Counted from the first letter of the stretch, positions 33,919-43,713 are shown. The stretch: 45,361 nt of DNA from an uncultured Comamonadaceae bacterium (GCA_946482595.1 CAMLSD010000026.1:1-45361), one strand, 5' to 3'. The notes: a model not told the origin generated them from the letters alone. Translations and numbers: made by a program.

Positions 33919-35211
33919 TCAGGCCAGCCGGTCTTTCAACCGGAAGTACAGGCCCACGGCGGGCAGGAACCAGGGGGGGCCGATGTGACCGGGAATGGCC
34001 GGCCACGAGCGTCCCTTCCAGGGGTTGGCGTTCTCGTTGCCGGCCATCACCTCGGCCATGCGCTGGCCCATCAGCACCGACATCTGCGTGCCGTGGCCGC
34101 TGTAGCCCAGCGAATAGAACAGACCGTCGCGCTCGCCCGCGTGAGGCAGGCGGTCCTGTGTCATGTCCACCAGGCCACCCCAGCAGTAGTCGAGCCGCAC
34201 CTGGCCCAGTTGCGGGAAGGTCTCGGCCAGGCCCTGGCGCAACACCTCGCCGCTGGCAGCATCGGAGGTGGGGCTGGAGATGGCAAAGCGCGCACGACCG
34301 CCAAACACCATCCGGTGGTCCTCGGTGAGGCGGAAGTAGTGGTGGATGTTGGCAATGGTGGTGTAGGTGCGGCGATGGGCGAGCAGGGCCTGTGCTCGTT
34401 CGGCGCCCAGTGGCTCGGTCACCACGATGAAGCTGCCGATGGGCACGATGCGCCGGCGCAGCCAGCCAAAGCTGCCGTAGCTGCCGTGACGCGAGGCCCC
34501 GGTGGCCAGCAACACCTGGTTGGCCCGGACCACACCGCGGTCGGTGTGCAGCCGGTGCACCTGGCCCTGCACCCGCTCCACGCGATTGACCCGCGTGCCG
34601 GTGTGGATCTGCGCCCCCTGGCGCAGCGCGGCCTGCGCCAGGCCCTGAGCAAAGCGACCCATGTGCATCTGGGCGCTGTGCGGGTAGAGCAGGCCACCCA
34701 CGAAACGATCGCTTTGCACCTCCGAATGCACCTCGTCCGCCCCCAGCACGCGCACGTCGGGGTCGACACCGTCCGCCACCAGCCGCTCGGCGCTGCGGCG
34801 CAGCGCATCCACCTGGTAGGCCTTGGTGGCCAGCTTGAGCTTGCCACGGCGCACGAAGTCGCAGTCGATGCGCTCCTGCCGCACCAGTTGCTCGACCGCA
34901 TCGACCGCACCGTTGTAGGCCTGGTACCAGGCGCGGGCCCGCTCGACGCCCACCTTGGCCACCACCTCGGCGTAGTCCGCCGCCAGGCCGTTGTTCACAT
35001 GGCCGCCATTGCGACCCGAAGCTTCTGGCGCGACCGTGGCACCGGCTTCGAGCACCGCCACCGAGGCGCCACGCCGCGCGAGCTGCAGTGCCGCAGAAAG
35101 CCCTGTGAAGCCACCGCCGACGATGGCCACATCCACCTGCGCAGGCAAGCCCTGCGACGAGGCCACCGGTGCCGCCAGCAGCGAGTTGTTCCAGTAGGAG
35201 TCGAGCTTCAT
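33919..35211 (-). CDS. FAD-dependent amine oxidase (PuuB/DAO-type)
   Basis: About 430 residues, DadA/GlpD-like FAD oxidoreductase resembling gamma-glutamylputrescine oxidase PuuB. The N terminus YWNNSLL is followed by the FAD loop VGGGFTGLSAALQLARRG and the ASGRNGGHVNNG segment. The C-terminal YSLGYSGHGTQMS is typical of this group. It probably oxidises a primary amine (perhaps acylated putrescine) to the aldehyde handled by the upstream aldehyde dehydrogenase. The start is ATG 35211. No PuuA ligase is in the window. Confidence 0.85.
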   Translation of the reverse strand: MKLDSYWNNSLLAAPVASSQGLPAQVDVAIVGGGFTGLSAALQLARRGASVAVLEAGATVAPEASGRNGGHVNNGLAADYAEVVAKVGVERARAWYQAYNGAVDAVEQLVRQERIDCDFVRRGKLKLATKAYQVDALRRSAERLVADGVDPDVRVLGADEVHSEVQSDRFVGGLLYPHSAQMHMGRFAQGLAQAALRQGAQIHTGTRVNRVERVQGQVHRLHTDRGVVRANQVLLATGASRHGSYGSFGWLRRRIVPIGSFIVVTEPLGAERAQALLAHRRTYTTIANIHHYFRLTEDHRMVFGGRARFAISSPTSDAASGEVLRQGLAETFPQLGQVRLDYCWGGLVDMTQDRLPHAGERDGLFYSLGYSGHGTQMSVLMGQRMAEVMAGNENANPWKGRSWPAIPGHIGPPWFLPAVGLYFRLKDRLA

Positions 35212-35453
35212 GTTGCGCGTGCTTCGTGGGTTGTGTGATGGGTCATCGCAGACCGGCCACGCCGGCAGGACGCCGGGCGTCCCGGTCCGCATCCTCGACA
35301 AGCTGTTTTCGACAGAGTGATGACGAACTGATTGGAGCATTCGGATACGCGACGTGCATTGGGAAATGGGGTGGCCGGACAAAACGAAGTTGTTCAATTC
35401 ATGGGGCTGGACAGCATGTCATGTGGTTGGCACTTGATGGGTGCAGTCACCCT
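35212..35453 (-). other. Intergenic gap between amine oxidase and aldehyde dehydrogenase genes
   Basis: A 242-bp gap in an otherwise compact operon. I see no gene. It could carry an internal promoter for the oxidase-transporter part; no box is convincing enough to name. Confidence 0.4.
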
Positions 35454-36938
35454 TCATTGGTGCGTCGCAGCAAAGTCCATCAGCACGCTTTTGAAGCGCA
35501 GATTGGCCTCCACCGCCTGGCGTCCCAGGTCCTTGCCGATACCCGACTGGTGGTAGCCCCCCGTGGGAATCACGAAGTCGTCGCTGCGCCCGTAGCGGTT
35601 GATCCAGACAGTGCCGGCCGAGAGACCACGCATGGCGCGCATGGCGCGACCGATGTCGGCGGTGTGCACACCGGCCGCCAGACCGTAGTGCTCGTGCGCA
35701 GCCAGCGCCAGACCCTCTTCTTCGCTGTCGAAGGTCTGCACGGTCAGCACCGGGCCGAAGATCTCTTCCTGCACCGCCGGGTTGCTGGCCGTCACGCCTT
35801 CGATCAGCGTGGGCTGGAAATACGCACCGCCCGGGCCGCCCTCGTACAGGCCGCCACCACAGCGCAGTTGCGCGCCAGCGCCCAGGGCACGCTCGACGAT
35901 GTCCTGCATGCGCGAGGCCTGCTGCGCCGAGATGATGGGCGGCAGCGTCGCCTGGTCGTCCCAGGTTGCGCCGGGCCGCAGTGCGGCAAATCGCCGCGCA
36001 ATGCCATCGATCAGCGCCCGGGCCACGCCACGCTGCACGATCAGACGCGAACCCGCCACGCAGACCTGGCCCGCGTTGCCGGTGATGGCACGCGCCACGA
36101 TGCCCGCCACACGGTCCACGTCGGGCACATCGTCGAACACGAGCTGCGGGCTCTTGCCACCCAGTTCCAACGTCACCGGCTTGGGCCCTTGCAGCGCACA
36201 ACTGGCCATGATTGCCGCGCCGGTCCGTGTGGAACCGGTGAAGGTCATCTTGCTGATCAGCGGGTGCCGCGTGAGTGCGTCGCCCGTGGTGCGGCCATCG
36301 CCCTGCACGATGTTGAAGATGCCGGCGGGCACGCCCGCCTCGATGGCCAGCTCGGCCAGGCGGATGACCGAAAACGGCGTCATCTCCGAGGGCTTGAGCA
36401 CCACGGCATTGCCCGCGGCCAGCGCCGCCCCCACCTTCCACGACACCATGACCAGGGGGAAGTTCCAGGGCGTGATCGCACCGACCACGCCGTACGGCTC
36501 GGCCACCACCAGGCCCAGGTGGTCGTGGCGGGTGGCGGCCACATCGCCGCCAAGCTTGTCGGCGTATTCCGAGAAGAATCGCAGCCCTTCGGCGGTGAAA
36601 GGCACGTCCCATGCCGTGGCATCGCGCACCGGGCGGGTGGAGCACACCGCCTCCAGCACCGCCAGGCGTTCAACGTCCGCCTCGATCAGCTCAGCCCAGC
36701 GACGCAGCACCCGGGCGCGCTCGCGCGGCGCGCGGCGCGCCCAGTCGGTGTGACGCCAGGCCTGCCAGGCGTTCTGAACGGCGGCGTCCACGGTGCCGGC
36801 ATCGGCCAGCGGCAGTCCCGCGTGCACCCGCCCGTCGGAGGGACGCAGCACGTCAAGCTGCGCGGTGTCGGGCACCGCATGGCCACCGATGAAGTGGGCA
36901 CTCTGGACGGCAACGGCACAGGGGTCAAAGATCTGCAT
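35454..36938 (-). CDS. NAD(P)-dependent aldehyde dehydrogenase (PuuC-like)
   Basis: About 494 residues. The ATG at 36938 gives the usual MQIFDP start. Catalytic Glu is in LELGGKSPQLVF, Cys in GQVCVAGSRL, and the nucleotide motif is TGSTRTGAAI. In PuuB/PuuC-like pairs the aldehyde dehydrogenase oxidises the aminoaldehyde made by the oxidase. It is the first gene of the minus-strand operon, divergent from the GNAT gene over a 264-bp region with a palindrome. Confidence 0.87.
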   Translation of the reverse strand: MQIFDPCAVAVQSAHFIGGHAVPDTAQLDVLRPSDGRVHAGLPLADAGTVDAAVQNAWQAWRHTDWARRAPRERARVLRRWAELIEADVERLAVLEAVCSTRPVRDATAWDVPFTAEGLRFFSEYADKLGGDVAATRHDHLGLVVAEPYGVVGAITPWNFPLVMVSWKVGAALAAGNAVVLKPSEMTPFSVIRLAELAIEAGVPAGIFNIVQGDGRTTGDALTRHPLISKMTFTGSTRTGAAIMASCALQGPKPVTLELGGKSPQLVFDDVPDVDRVAGIVARAITGNAGQVCVAGSRLIVQRGVARALIDGIARRFAALRPGATWDDQATLPPIISAQQASRMQDIVERALGAGAQLRCGGGLYEGGPGGAYFQPTLIEGVTASNPAVQEEIFGPVLTVQTFDSEEEGLALAAHEHYGLAAGVHTADIGRAMRAMRGLSAGTVWINRYGRSDDFVIPTGGYHQSGIGKDLGRQAVEANLRFKSVLMDFAATHQ

Positions 36939-37108
36939 GGCACGGGCAAGGAATGGGGAAGACAGATGCCGGCGATGCGCCTGCACAGGCACAAGCGCAC
37001 ACCGGCGAAACCTGCAGTTGATGCTATGCAGAAGCCCCAGCATTTGTCGCCGTACGAGGGCGGCACGCAGCAGCGAATTGCAAACGAACCCGGCCTCACA
37101 GCGCATGC

Positions 37109-37125
37109 TTGCGAATTGCTCGCAA
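37109..37125. promoter_or_regulatory. Palindrome in the divergent control region
   Basis: TTGCGA-ATTGC-TCGCAA is an inverted repeat, and GCGAATTGC also occurs about 37 bases upstream (near 37074). It lies between the divergent aldehyde dehydrogenase and GNAT genes. Such paired sites suggest a dimeric repressor; its gene is not in the window. Confidence 0.45.
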
Positions 37126-37202
37126 ACCCCTATTCGCGCTGGCGAAGCGTGCCGATGTCGTCCAAGATTGCACGCAAATCAACGATGCAGAGGTTGACGA
37201 AA

Positions 37203-38099
37203 ATGCTGCTGAAGAACCCGTTTCCCGCCCTGGATGGCGCCAGGCCCGCCGATGACGGCGTGCTGATCCGCCCCATGACTGAAGACGACCTCCCCAGCGC
37301 CCACGCACTGTCTTCCGAGCTGCGCTGGCCGCACCGTCTGACCGACTGGGAGCATGTGTTTGCGTCCGCCGAAGGCCTGGTGGCCGAACGCGACGGCAAG
37401 ATCGTCGCCACTGCGCTGCGCTGGCGCTGGGGCGCGCGGCACGCCACCGTGGGACTGATCATCGTGGCACCCGCCTGCCAGGGCCGCCGCATCGGCCACC
37501 GCCTGCTCACCATCCTGCTCGAAGGCCTGGACGAACACACCGTGCTGCTGCAGGCCACCACCGAGGGCCGTGGCCTGTACGAGCGGCTGGGCTTTGTGCG
37601 CACTGGCGAGATCCGCCAGCACCAGGGCGTGGCCCAACCTGCACCGCTGATCGCGCTGCCCGAAGGCTGGCGGCTGCGCCCGGTGGGCCAGAACGAGGCG
37701 CAGGCCCTGCACCGCCTGGACGAAGCGGCGCGCGGCATGCCGCGGCCCGCACTGATCGACAGCTTGCTGGCCCAGGCGGAGGCCTGCGTGGTGCTGGACC
37801 ACGACGGCACGCAGCAGGGTTTTGCCATCCTGCGCCGCTTCGGCCGGGGCCATGTGATCGGCCCCGTGGTGGCCCCTGATGCGGACAGTGCCAAGGCCCT
37901 GATCGCCCACCTCGCGGGCACCAACGCCGGACGCTTCACACGCATCGACATCGATTTCGATTCGGGCCTGGCGGAGTGGCTGGAGAGCTTCGGGCTGCTG
38001 CGTGTGGACGCCGCCACCACGATGGTGCGCGGCAAGCCCCTGCCACACCCTGAGGGCGCCCCCCGGCTGTTCGCCATCGTCACGCAGGCCCTGTGCTGA
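37203..38099 (+). CDS. GNAT-family N-acetyltransferase, two-domain
   Basis: About 298 residues. The first half is a clear GNAT domain: LIRPMTEDDLPSAHAL, and the acetyl-CoA loop VAPACQGRRIGHRLL, then LYERLGFVRTGE. The second half continues with a related fold (as in two-domain GNAT proteins with an Acetyltransf_18-like tail). The ATG at 37203 has AGAGG upstream; ATG 37185 or 37155 in the same frame are less supported. The substrate is unknown; its position at the head of the oxidase cluster could mean amine or amino acid acetylation. Confidence 0.8.
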   Translation: MLLKNPFPALDGARPADDGVLIRPMTEDDLPSAHALSSELRWPHRLTDWEHVFASAEGLVAERDGKIVATALRWRWGARHATVGLIIVAPACQGRRIGHRLLTILLEGLDEHTVLLQATTEGRGLYERLGFVRTGEIRQHQGVAQPAPLIALPEGWRLRPVGQNEAQALHRLDEAARGMPRPALIDSLLAQAEACVVLDHDGTQQGFAILRRFGRGHVIGPVVAPDADSAKALIAHLAGTNAGRFTRIDIDFDSGLAEWLESFGLLRVDAATTMVRGKPLPHPEGAPRLFAIVTQALC

Positions 38100-38154
38100 A
38101 CGGCCCCACCGCTTCGCCCTGACCGTTTCGAGGCCGGGCACCAGGAGACATGAC

Positions 38155-38463
38155 ATGAGCCAGCGATTTGTGCGTTTGGCGGAGAAGAACCGCGCCCGCG
38201 TGCGCATCGTGATCGACGGGCAGATGGTCGCCGCACTGGCCGGCGACACCCTGATGGTCGCCCTGCTCAGCCACACGCGACACCTGCGCGAATCCGAATT
38301 TGGCGATGGCCGGCGCGCCGGCTTCTGCCTGATGGGCGCCTGCCAGGACTGCTGGGTCTGGACCGCCAGCGGCGAGTGCCTGCGCGCCTGCACCACCGTG
38401 GTGGAAGAAGGCATGCACATCGTGACCCACCAACCGGAGGCGACATGGCCCAACCTCGCGTGA
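38155..38463 (+). CDS. Small [2Fe-2S] subunit of a flavin amino acid/opine oxidase
   Basis: A 102-residue ferredoxin-like subunit (HcnA/SoxA N-terminal type). The cluster Cys residues are arranged C-x4-C-x2-C (FCLMGACQDCWVW) with a fourth in CLRAC. It transfers electrons between the flavin subunits of heteromeric oxidases. AGGAG precedes the ATG at 38155. Its end overlaps the next gene by 19 bases. Confidence 0.85.
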   Translation: MSQRFVRLAEKNRARVRIVIDGQMVAALAGDTLMVALLSHTRHLRESEFGDGRRAGFCLMGACQDCWVWTASGECLRACTTVVEEGMHIVTHQPEATWPNLA

Positions 38464-39821
38464 TCATCATCGGCGCCGGTCCGGCCGGTGTGCGCTGCGC
38501 CCAGACCCTGGTAGCCGCGGGACTGCGCCCGACCGTGATCGACGACAACCGGCGCGACGGCGGCCAGATCTACCGCCGCCAGCCCGAGAACTTCACCCGG
38601 CCCTATGCCCAGCTCTATGGCACCGAGGCCGCCCGCGCGCAGGCGCTGCACCAGAGCTTCGACGCGCTGCGCGGGCAGCTCGACTACCGGCCCGAGACCC
38701 TGGCCTGGAACATCGCAGACCAGCAGGTACACACCATCCAGGACGGGCGGACATCGGCCCTGCCCTACGACGCGCTGGTGATCTGCTCCGGCGCCACCGA
38801 CCGCCTGATGCCGGTCAAGGGCTGGCAACTGGCCGGCACCTACAGCCTGGGCGCCGCGCAGATCGCTCTGAAGGCCCAGGCCTGCGCCATCGGTCAGCGC
38901 GTGGTGTTCATGGGCACCGGCCCCCTGCTCTACCTGGTGGCGGCGCAGTACCTCAAAGCCGGTGCACAAGTGGCCGCCGTGCTCGACACCTCTGCGTTCG
39001 CCCGGCGCATCGCCGCCCTGCCCAAGCTGCTGGCGCGGCCGGGCGTGCTGTTCAAGGGCCTGGCCCTGGTGGCGCGCATCCGACGTGCGGGCGTGCCGGT
39101 GCTCACCGGCGTCACGCCGCAGGAGATCACAGGCTCGCCGGAGGCTGGCGTGCACGGTGTGGTGGTTCGCGAGGCGAGCGGCGCCACGCGCCGCTTCGAG
39201 TGCGATGCGGTGGCCATGGGCTATCACCTGCGCCCCGAAACGCAGCTGGCCGACCTGGCGCGCTGCGCCTTCCGCTTCGACGCCGAGACGCGGCAGTGGC
39301 TGCCCGTGGTCGGCGAAGACGGCCGCAGTTCCACCCCGGGGGTGTATCTGGCCGGCGACGGCGCTCGCGTGCTGGGCGCAGACGCCGCCGAGATCGCCGG
39401 CCGCCTGGCCGCCCTGGCGGTGCTCAAGGACATGGGTCTGGACAACTCGCCGGGTGAGCTGCAGCGGCTGCGCGCCGAACAGGCCGGCATGGAACGCTTT
39501 CGCCAGGGCCTGGCGCAGGCCTTTCCCTGGCCGCAGCAGCAGGCCGCGCAACTGCCGGACGAGGCCATCGTCTGCCGCTGTGAAGCCATCACCGCCGGTG
39601 AGCTGCGCCGCGTGGTGTGCGAGATGGGCGCTCAGGAGGCCAACCGGGCCAAGGCCTTCAGCCGCGTGGGCATGGGCCGCTGCCAGGGGCGCTACTGCGC
39701 CCATGCGGGGGCCGAGGTGATCGCGCACGCCGCCGGCGTGCCCGTGGAGCAGGTCGGCCGCCTGCGGGGCCAGGCTCCCGTGAAGCCGCTGACCATCCGC
39801 GCACGAGGAGACCATGCATGA
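38445..39821 (+). CDS. FAD/NAD(P)-binding oxidase subunit with C-terminal BFD-like Fe-S domain (OoxA/HcnB type)
   Basis: About 458 residues. The N-terminal FAD loop IIGAGPAGVRCAQTL and a second dinucleotide fold (VFMGTGPLLYLVAAQYL) form a disulfide-reductase-like core. The C terminus has a BFD-like [2Fe-2S] motif, CRCE and CQGRYC. It corresponds to OoxA/NoxA of opine oxidases, HcnB, or the middle subunit of D-hydroxyproline dehydrogenase. The ATG at 38445 has GGAGG close by. Its stop overlaps the third subunit's start (ATGA). Confidence 0.87.
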   Translation: MAQPRVIIIGAGPAGVRCAQTLVAAGLRPTVIDDNRRDGGQIYRRQPENFTRPYAQLYGTEAARAQALHQSFDALRGQLDYRPETLAWNIADQQVHTIQDGRTSALPYDALVICSGATDRLMPVKGWQLAGTYSLGAAQIALKAQACAIGQRVVFMGTGPLLYLVAAQYLKAGAQVAAVLDTSAFARRIAALPKLLARPGVLFKGLALVARIRRAGVPVLTGVTPQEITGSPEAGVHGVVVREASGATRRFECDAVAMGYHLRPETQLADLARCAFRFDAETRQWLPVVGEDGRSSTPGVYLAGDGARVLGADAAEIAGRLAALAVLKDMGLDNSPGELQRLRAEQAGMERFRQGLAQAFPWPQQQAAQLPDEAIVCRCEAITAGELRRVVCEMGAQEANRAKAFSRVGMGRCQGRYCAHAGAEVIAHAAGVPVEQVGRLRGQAPVKPLTIRARGDHA

Positions 39822-40963
39822 ACACACAGAGCGCTGACGTCGTCATCGTGGGCGGCGGTTTCATGGGCGCGGCCTCCGCATTCTTTCTGCGCCAGCGCGG
39901 CGTGTCGGTCATCCTGATCGAGCGCGGCCTGATCGGCCAGCAGGCCAGCGGGGTGAACTTCGGCAACGTGCGCCGCCAGGGCCGCGCCATCGAGCAACTG
40001 CCACTGTCCAACCGCTCGCGTGAGATCTGGGTCCGGCTCAAGGAGCTGATCGGCGAGGACGTCGAGCTGCTGCTGGGCGGCCACCTGCGCGTGGGCTACC
40101 GGCCCGAGCACACAGAGCGCCTGGAGAAGTACGCACAGGACGCCCAACCCTACGGTCTGGGCCTGCAGATGATGAGCACCGCGATGCTGCGCGAGCGCTT
40201 CCCCTACCTCGGCCCGGAGGTCATCTCCGGCTGCTACGCGCCCTTCGATGGCCACGCCAACCCACGCCTGGCGGCGCCTGCGTTCGGGCGCGCGGCCGTG
40301 CGCGCGGGAGCGCAGGTGTTCGAGAACACCGAGATCGTGAACATCGGCAAGGTCGGCGAGGACTTTCTTGTGTCCGCCGCCGACGGCCGCAGCTTCCGCG
40401 CACCCACGGTGCTGATCACCGCCGGCGCCTGGGGCGACCGCATGAGCGCCGCCTTTGGCGAGCCGGTGCCCATGAAGGTGAAGGGGCCACAGATGTGCGT
40501 CACCGAACCGGTGCCCTATGCCATCGCCCCGACCATCGGCCTGGCGACCGACGTCCCTGAAGAGGTCGTGTACTTCCGCCAGGTCGCACGCGGCAACATC
40601 GTCATCGGCGGTGGCGGCCACGAGCCGGTGGACATGGTGAACCGCCGCGCCCACGTGCACCCGCGCCGCACCCTGATGACGCTGGAGCAGTTGCCGCGCG
40701 TGGTCCCGGCCTTGAATCGCCTGAACATCATCCGCGTCTGGAGCGGCATCGAGGGCTACATGGACGACAGCCGCCCGGTCATGGGGCCGAGCGCGCGTGT
40801 GCCCGGCCTGTACTACGCGTTCGGCTTTTCGGGCCACGGCTTCCAGCTGGGCCCGGGTGTGGGCGACGTGATGGCCGAACTGATCCATACCGGCACGACC
40901 AGCACTCCCATCGCCCCGTACCACATCGGGCGCTTCGCCCAGCCTGTGGCCCAGGCCGCCTGA
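39818..40963 (+). CDS. FAD-dependent catalytic oxidase subunit (OoxB/HcnC, glycine/sarcosine-oxidase fold)
   Basis: About 381 residues, DAO family. The FAD loop is VGGGFMGAASAFFLRQRG, followed by ASGVNFGNVRRQGR. The C-terminal FGFSGHGFQLGPGVGD is the flavin-contacting segment of sarcosine/opine oxidases. This is the substrate-oxidising subunit of the three-gene complex. The amino acid or opine substrate cannot be read off; glycine, D-hydroxyproline and opines are all family options. Confidence 0.87.
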   Translation: MNTQSADVVIVGGGFMGAASAFFLRQRGVSVILIERGLIGQQASGVNFGNVRRQGRAIEQLPLSNRSREIWVRLKELIGEDVELLLGGHLRVGYRPEHTERLEKYAQDAQPYGLGLQMMSTAMLRERFPYLGPEVISGCYAPFDGHANPRLAAPAFGRAAVRAGAQVFENTEIVNIGKVGEDFLVSAADGRSFRAPTVLITAGAWGDRMSAAFGEPVPMKVKGPQMCVTEPVPYAIAPTIGLATDVPEEVVYFRQVARGNIVIGGGGHEPVDMVNRRAHVHPRRTLMTLEQLPRVVPALNRLNIIRVWSGIEGYMDDSRPVMGPSARVPGLYYAFGFSGHGFQLGPGVGDVMAELIHTGTTSTPIAPYHIGRFAQPVAQAA

Positions 40964-40999
40964 GCCGCTTCCACTCACTGCACCCACCGAGACCACCAC

Positions 41000-41764
41000 A
41001 TGACAACCCAGCTACTGGAACGAGAGACTGCCGACGCCGTCTCGCTCCCCTGCCCGACCTTCGTGGACATGCGCTCCTTTGCGCGCGACCCGCAACAGGG
41101 TATTGCCGTCACCGCCCGGCCCGACGACGACCGCTTCCTGTCCGACCGGCGCGTCCTGGCCTGGCCGGCCGGCCCGGTGACGGCAGGGGTGATCGAGCTG
41201 AAGCCTGGACAAGGCGAGGTCCCCTCGCTGCCTGCGGACGAGTGCATCCTCGTCCACGAAGGCCAGCTGACCCTGACCCAGACCGATGTCGAGCTGACGC
41301 TCAATGCCGGACAGGCCGCGGTGATCCCGCAGGGCGCCGCATTCTCGTGGTCAGCACAGCAACCGGTCACACTCATCTTCACCCGCTACAACCACAGCCA
41401 GGCGGGCAACGGCCGCATCATCGCCCTGCAGGAAGCCCCCACGCTCAAGCCCTCGGGCACACCACCGCTGGAGCTGCTGACCACACCGGCTCCGTCCTGC
41501 CGCAACCACACCGACTACACCAGCGCCGACGGCGAGTTCATGTGTGGCACCTGGGACTCCACGCCCTATGCGCGCCGCCCCCTGTTCTACCGTCACTACG
41601 AGCTGATGCACCTGCTCGAGGGCAGCGTGGACCTCGTGGACGAAAGCGGCCGCAGCCGCACCTTCTCGAAGGGCGACATCTTCCTGGTCGAGCAAGGTGC
41701 CCGCTGCACCTGGGAGAGCCGGGAGCATGTGGCCAAGGTCTACGTGATCTACCGTCCCAAGTGA
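41000..41764 (+). CDS. Bicupin protein (cupin_3-like)
   Basis: A 254-residue protein with two cupin modules. The first contains PADECILVHEGQLTLTQTD and VIPQGAAFSW, the second HYELMHLLEGSVDLVDESG and FLVEQGARCTWES. Metal-ligand His residues are incomplete, so it may be non-catalytic or bind a ligand. It sits between the oxidase and the reductase and starts 36 bases after the oxidase. Confidence 0.75.
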   Translation: MTTQLLERETADAVSLPCPTFVDMRSFARDPQQGIAVTARPDDDRFLSDRRVLAWPAGPVTAGVIELKPGQGEVPSLPADECILVHEGQLTLTQTDVELTLNAGQAAVIPQGAAFSWSAQQPVTLIFTRYNHSQAGNGRIIALQEAPTLKPSGTPPLELLTTPAPSCRNHTDYTSADGEFMCGTWDSTPYARRPLFYRHYELMHLLEGSVDLVDESGRSRTFSKGDIFLVEQGARCTWESREHVAKVYVIYRPK

Positions 41765-41771
41765 GCGCTGC

Positions 41772-42698
41772 ATGAGCTTCGTCTACAAGGCTGACCCGGT
41801 CCGCGGCGCGGTCTGGGCTGAGCGCTTCGCACAGCGGCTGCCGGACTTGCCGTTTCGCATCTGGCCCGATGTCGGCGACCCATCCGAGGTGCGCTACCTC
41901 GCGGCCTGGGAGCCCCCCGCCGACCTCGCCACCCGGTTCCCGAACCTGGAGGTGCTGTTCTCCACCGGCGCCGGGATCGACCAGTTCGACTTCTCGGTCA
42001 TTCCCGAGTCGCTGCCGGTGGTGCGCATGGTCGAACCGGGCATCGTCAACGGCATGGTCGAGTACGTCACGCTGGCCGTGCTGTCCGTTCATCGTGACTG
42101 GTTCGGCTATCGCCACCAGCAGCACGCACGCCGCTGGCAGGCTCATCGCGTGCATCCCGCCTCGTCACGGCGCGTCGGTGTGCTGGGCCTGGGCATGCTG
42201 GGCCGGGCCGTGCTGGAAAAGCTCAGCGGCTTCGGCTTTGACTGCGCTGGCTGGAGCCGTTCGGCCCGGCCGCTCAAGGGCATCGAAACCCACGCGGGCG
42301 AGCAGGGTCTGCAGGCGTTCCTGGCCCGCACCGACATCCTGATCTGCCTGCTGCCCCTGACCGACACCACGCGCGGCATTCTCTCCAAGCCATTGTTCGA
42401 CCAACTGCCCCAGGGGGCCACCGTGATCAATGTGGGCCGGGGCGGGCACCTGGTGCAGCAAGACCTGCTGCAGGCATTGGACCAGGGCCAACTGTCGTCG
42501 GCCATTCTGGATGTGTGCGAGCCGGAACCATTGCCGCCCGCGCACCCGTTCTGGCACCACCCCCAGGTGGTGCTGACGCCCCACATTGCCAGCATGACCC
42601 AGCCCGAGACCGCGGTGGAAGCGATGCTGGACAACCTGCGCCGCCATCGGGTGGGTCTGCCCATGGTGGGCCAGGTGGACCGGGTGCGAGGCTACTGA
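41772..42698 (+). CDS. ghrA: Glyoxylate/hydroxypyruvate reductase A-type D-2-hydroxyacid dehydrogenase
   Basis: A 308-residue protein. The Rossmann loop is [17 protein letters not shown]. Catalytic Arg and His are represented by [10 protein letters not shown] and [12 protein letters not shown], as in GhrA. It would reduce glyoxylate or hydroxypyruvate with NAD(P)H. Placed after an amino acid oxidase, glyoxylate from glycine or a related compound is a sensible substrate. It begins seven bases after the bicupin stop. Confidence 0.87.
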   Translation: MSFVYKADPVRGAVWAERFAQRLPDLPFRIWPDVGDPSEVRYLAAWEPPADLATRFPNLEVLFSTGAGIDQFDFSVIPESLPVVRMVEPGIVNGMVEYVTLAVLSVHRDWFGYRHQQHARRWQAHRVHPASSRRVGVLGLGMLGRAVLEKLSGFGFDCAGWSRSARPLKGIETHAGEQGLQAFLARTDILICLLPLTDTTRGILSKPLFDQLPQGATVINVGRGGHLVQQDLLQALDQGQLSSAILDVCEPEPLPPAHPFWHHPQVVLTPHIASMTQPETAVEAMLDNLRRHRVGLPMVGQVDRVRGY

Positions 42699-42715
42699 CT
42701 CAGGAGACAACGCAC

Positions 42716-43708
42716 ATGAAGACACTGCTGCTGAAGAAGGAAGAAGTCCGTGGACTGATCGCCATGAAGGAAGTGATCGCCGCCGTGGAAGAAGCCTACA
42801 AGGGCTTCAACAGCGGCCAGGTGGTGCAACCGGACTACATCGGGATCGACCTTCACCCACCGCGCGGGGACATCGACTTCAAGCTGGGCTACTACAAGGG
42901 CAATGAAATCATCTCGATGAAGGCGTCATCCGGCGGGTTTCCCGACAACCCGACCATCTACGGCCTGCCCAGCGGCATGGGGACCATCCTGCTGTTCGAT
43001 GCCCGGACCTGTGCGCTGGCCTGTGTGATGGACGGCAGCCTGATCACCGGCCTCAGGACGGGGGCGGCGGGGGCCGTGTCGGTGAAGGCGCTGGCCAGGA
43101 AGGACGCCAAACGCGTCACCTCGATCGGCACCGGCAATCAGGCCCGCATGCAGATCCGCGCGATCAGCCAGGTCATGAAGATCGAGGCGGTGCATGCGTG
43201 GGACCACCACGCCGATTCGCTGGCCAGCTTCAAGGCCGATATCGAACGCGAGTTCGGCATGCCGGTGCTTGTGGCGAACTCCAAGCAGGAAGCGGTCGAA
43301 CAGGCCGACATCCTGGTCACCACCACCCGAGGCAAAGGCTCCGTGGTGGAGGCAGGCTGGGTCCGACCGGGCACCCACATCGTGGCGATCGGCACCGACG
43401 CCAAGGGCAAGCAGGAGTTCGACCCGGAGATCTTTCGGCACGCCAAGACCGTGGTGGACTCGATCCTGCAGTGCAGCGAAAAGGGCGAAGTGCAGCATGC
43501 GCTGCGCCTGAACATCCTCGCCAGGGACCGCATCCATGCGGAGATCGGCGAGGTCTTGCTGGGCCACAAGCCTGGGCGAACGAGCGACGAGGAGATCACG
43601 ATCTTCGACTCCACGGGCATGGCCATCCAGGACAACACGACCTCCAGCAAGATCTACCAGAACGCGTTGGCCAGCAACGTCGGCACCTTCTTCGAGTTCA
43701 TCGAGTGA
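42716..43708 (+). CDS. Ornithine cyclodeaminase-family reductase (EutC/BhcD-like)
   Basis: A 330-residue ornithine cyclodeaminase/mu-crystallin family enzyme. The NAD(P) loop is [14 protein letters not shown]. The C-terminal [14 protein letters not shown] is typical. The family includes true ornithine cyclodeaminase, Pyr2C reductase, EutC of ectoine/hydroxyectoine use and BhcD iminosuccinate reductase. The next gene is a threonine-dehydratase-like enzyme, the EutB/BhcB partner pattern, which favours an imine-reductase role over proline formation. CAGGAG precedes the ATG at 42716. Confidence 0.85.
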   Translation: MKTLLLKKEEVRGLIAMKEVIAAVEEAYKGFNSGQVVQPDYIGIDLHPPRGDIDFKLGYYKGNEIISMKASSGGFPDNPTIYGLPSGMGTILLFDARTCALACVMDGSLITGLRTGAAGAVSVKALARKDAKRVTSIGTGNQARMQIRAISQVMKIEAVHAWDHHADSLASFKADIEREFGMPVLVANSKQEAVEQADILVTTTRGKGSVVEAGWVRPGTHIVAIGTDAKGKQEFDPEIFRHAKTVVDSILQCSEKGEVQHALRLNILARDRIHAEIGEVLLGHKPGRTSDEEITIFDSTGMAIQDNTTSSKIYQNALASNVGTFFEFIE

Positions 43709-43713
43709 GCACC

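Noticed and set aside
35169..37202. Upstream extension of the GNAT frame by about 680 codons
   Set aside because: It is antisense to the aldehyde dehydrogenase gene, and the GNAT domain with a plausible ribosome binding site starts at 37203.
38155..40963. Hydrogen cyanide synthase HcnABC
   Set aside because: The subunit order and folds match, but opine and D-amino acid/hydroxyproline oxidases share them, and the neighbouring catabolic genes favour an amino acid or opine oxidase.
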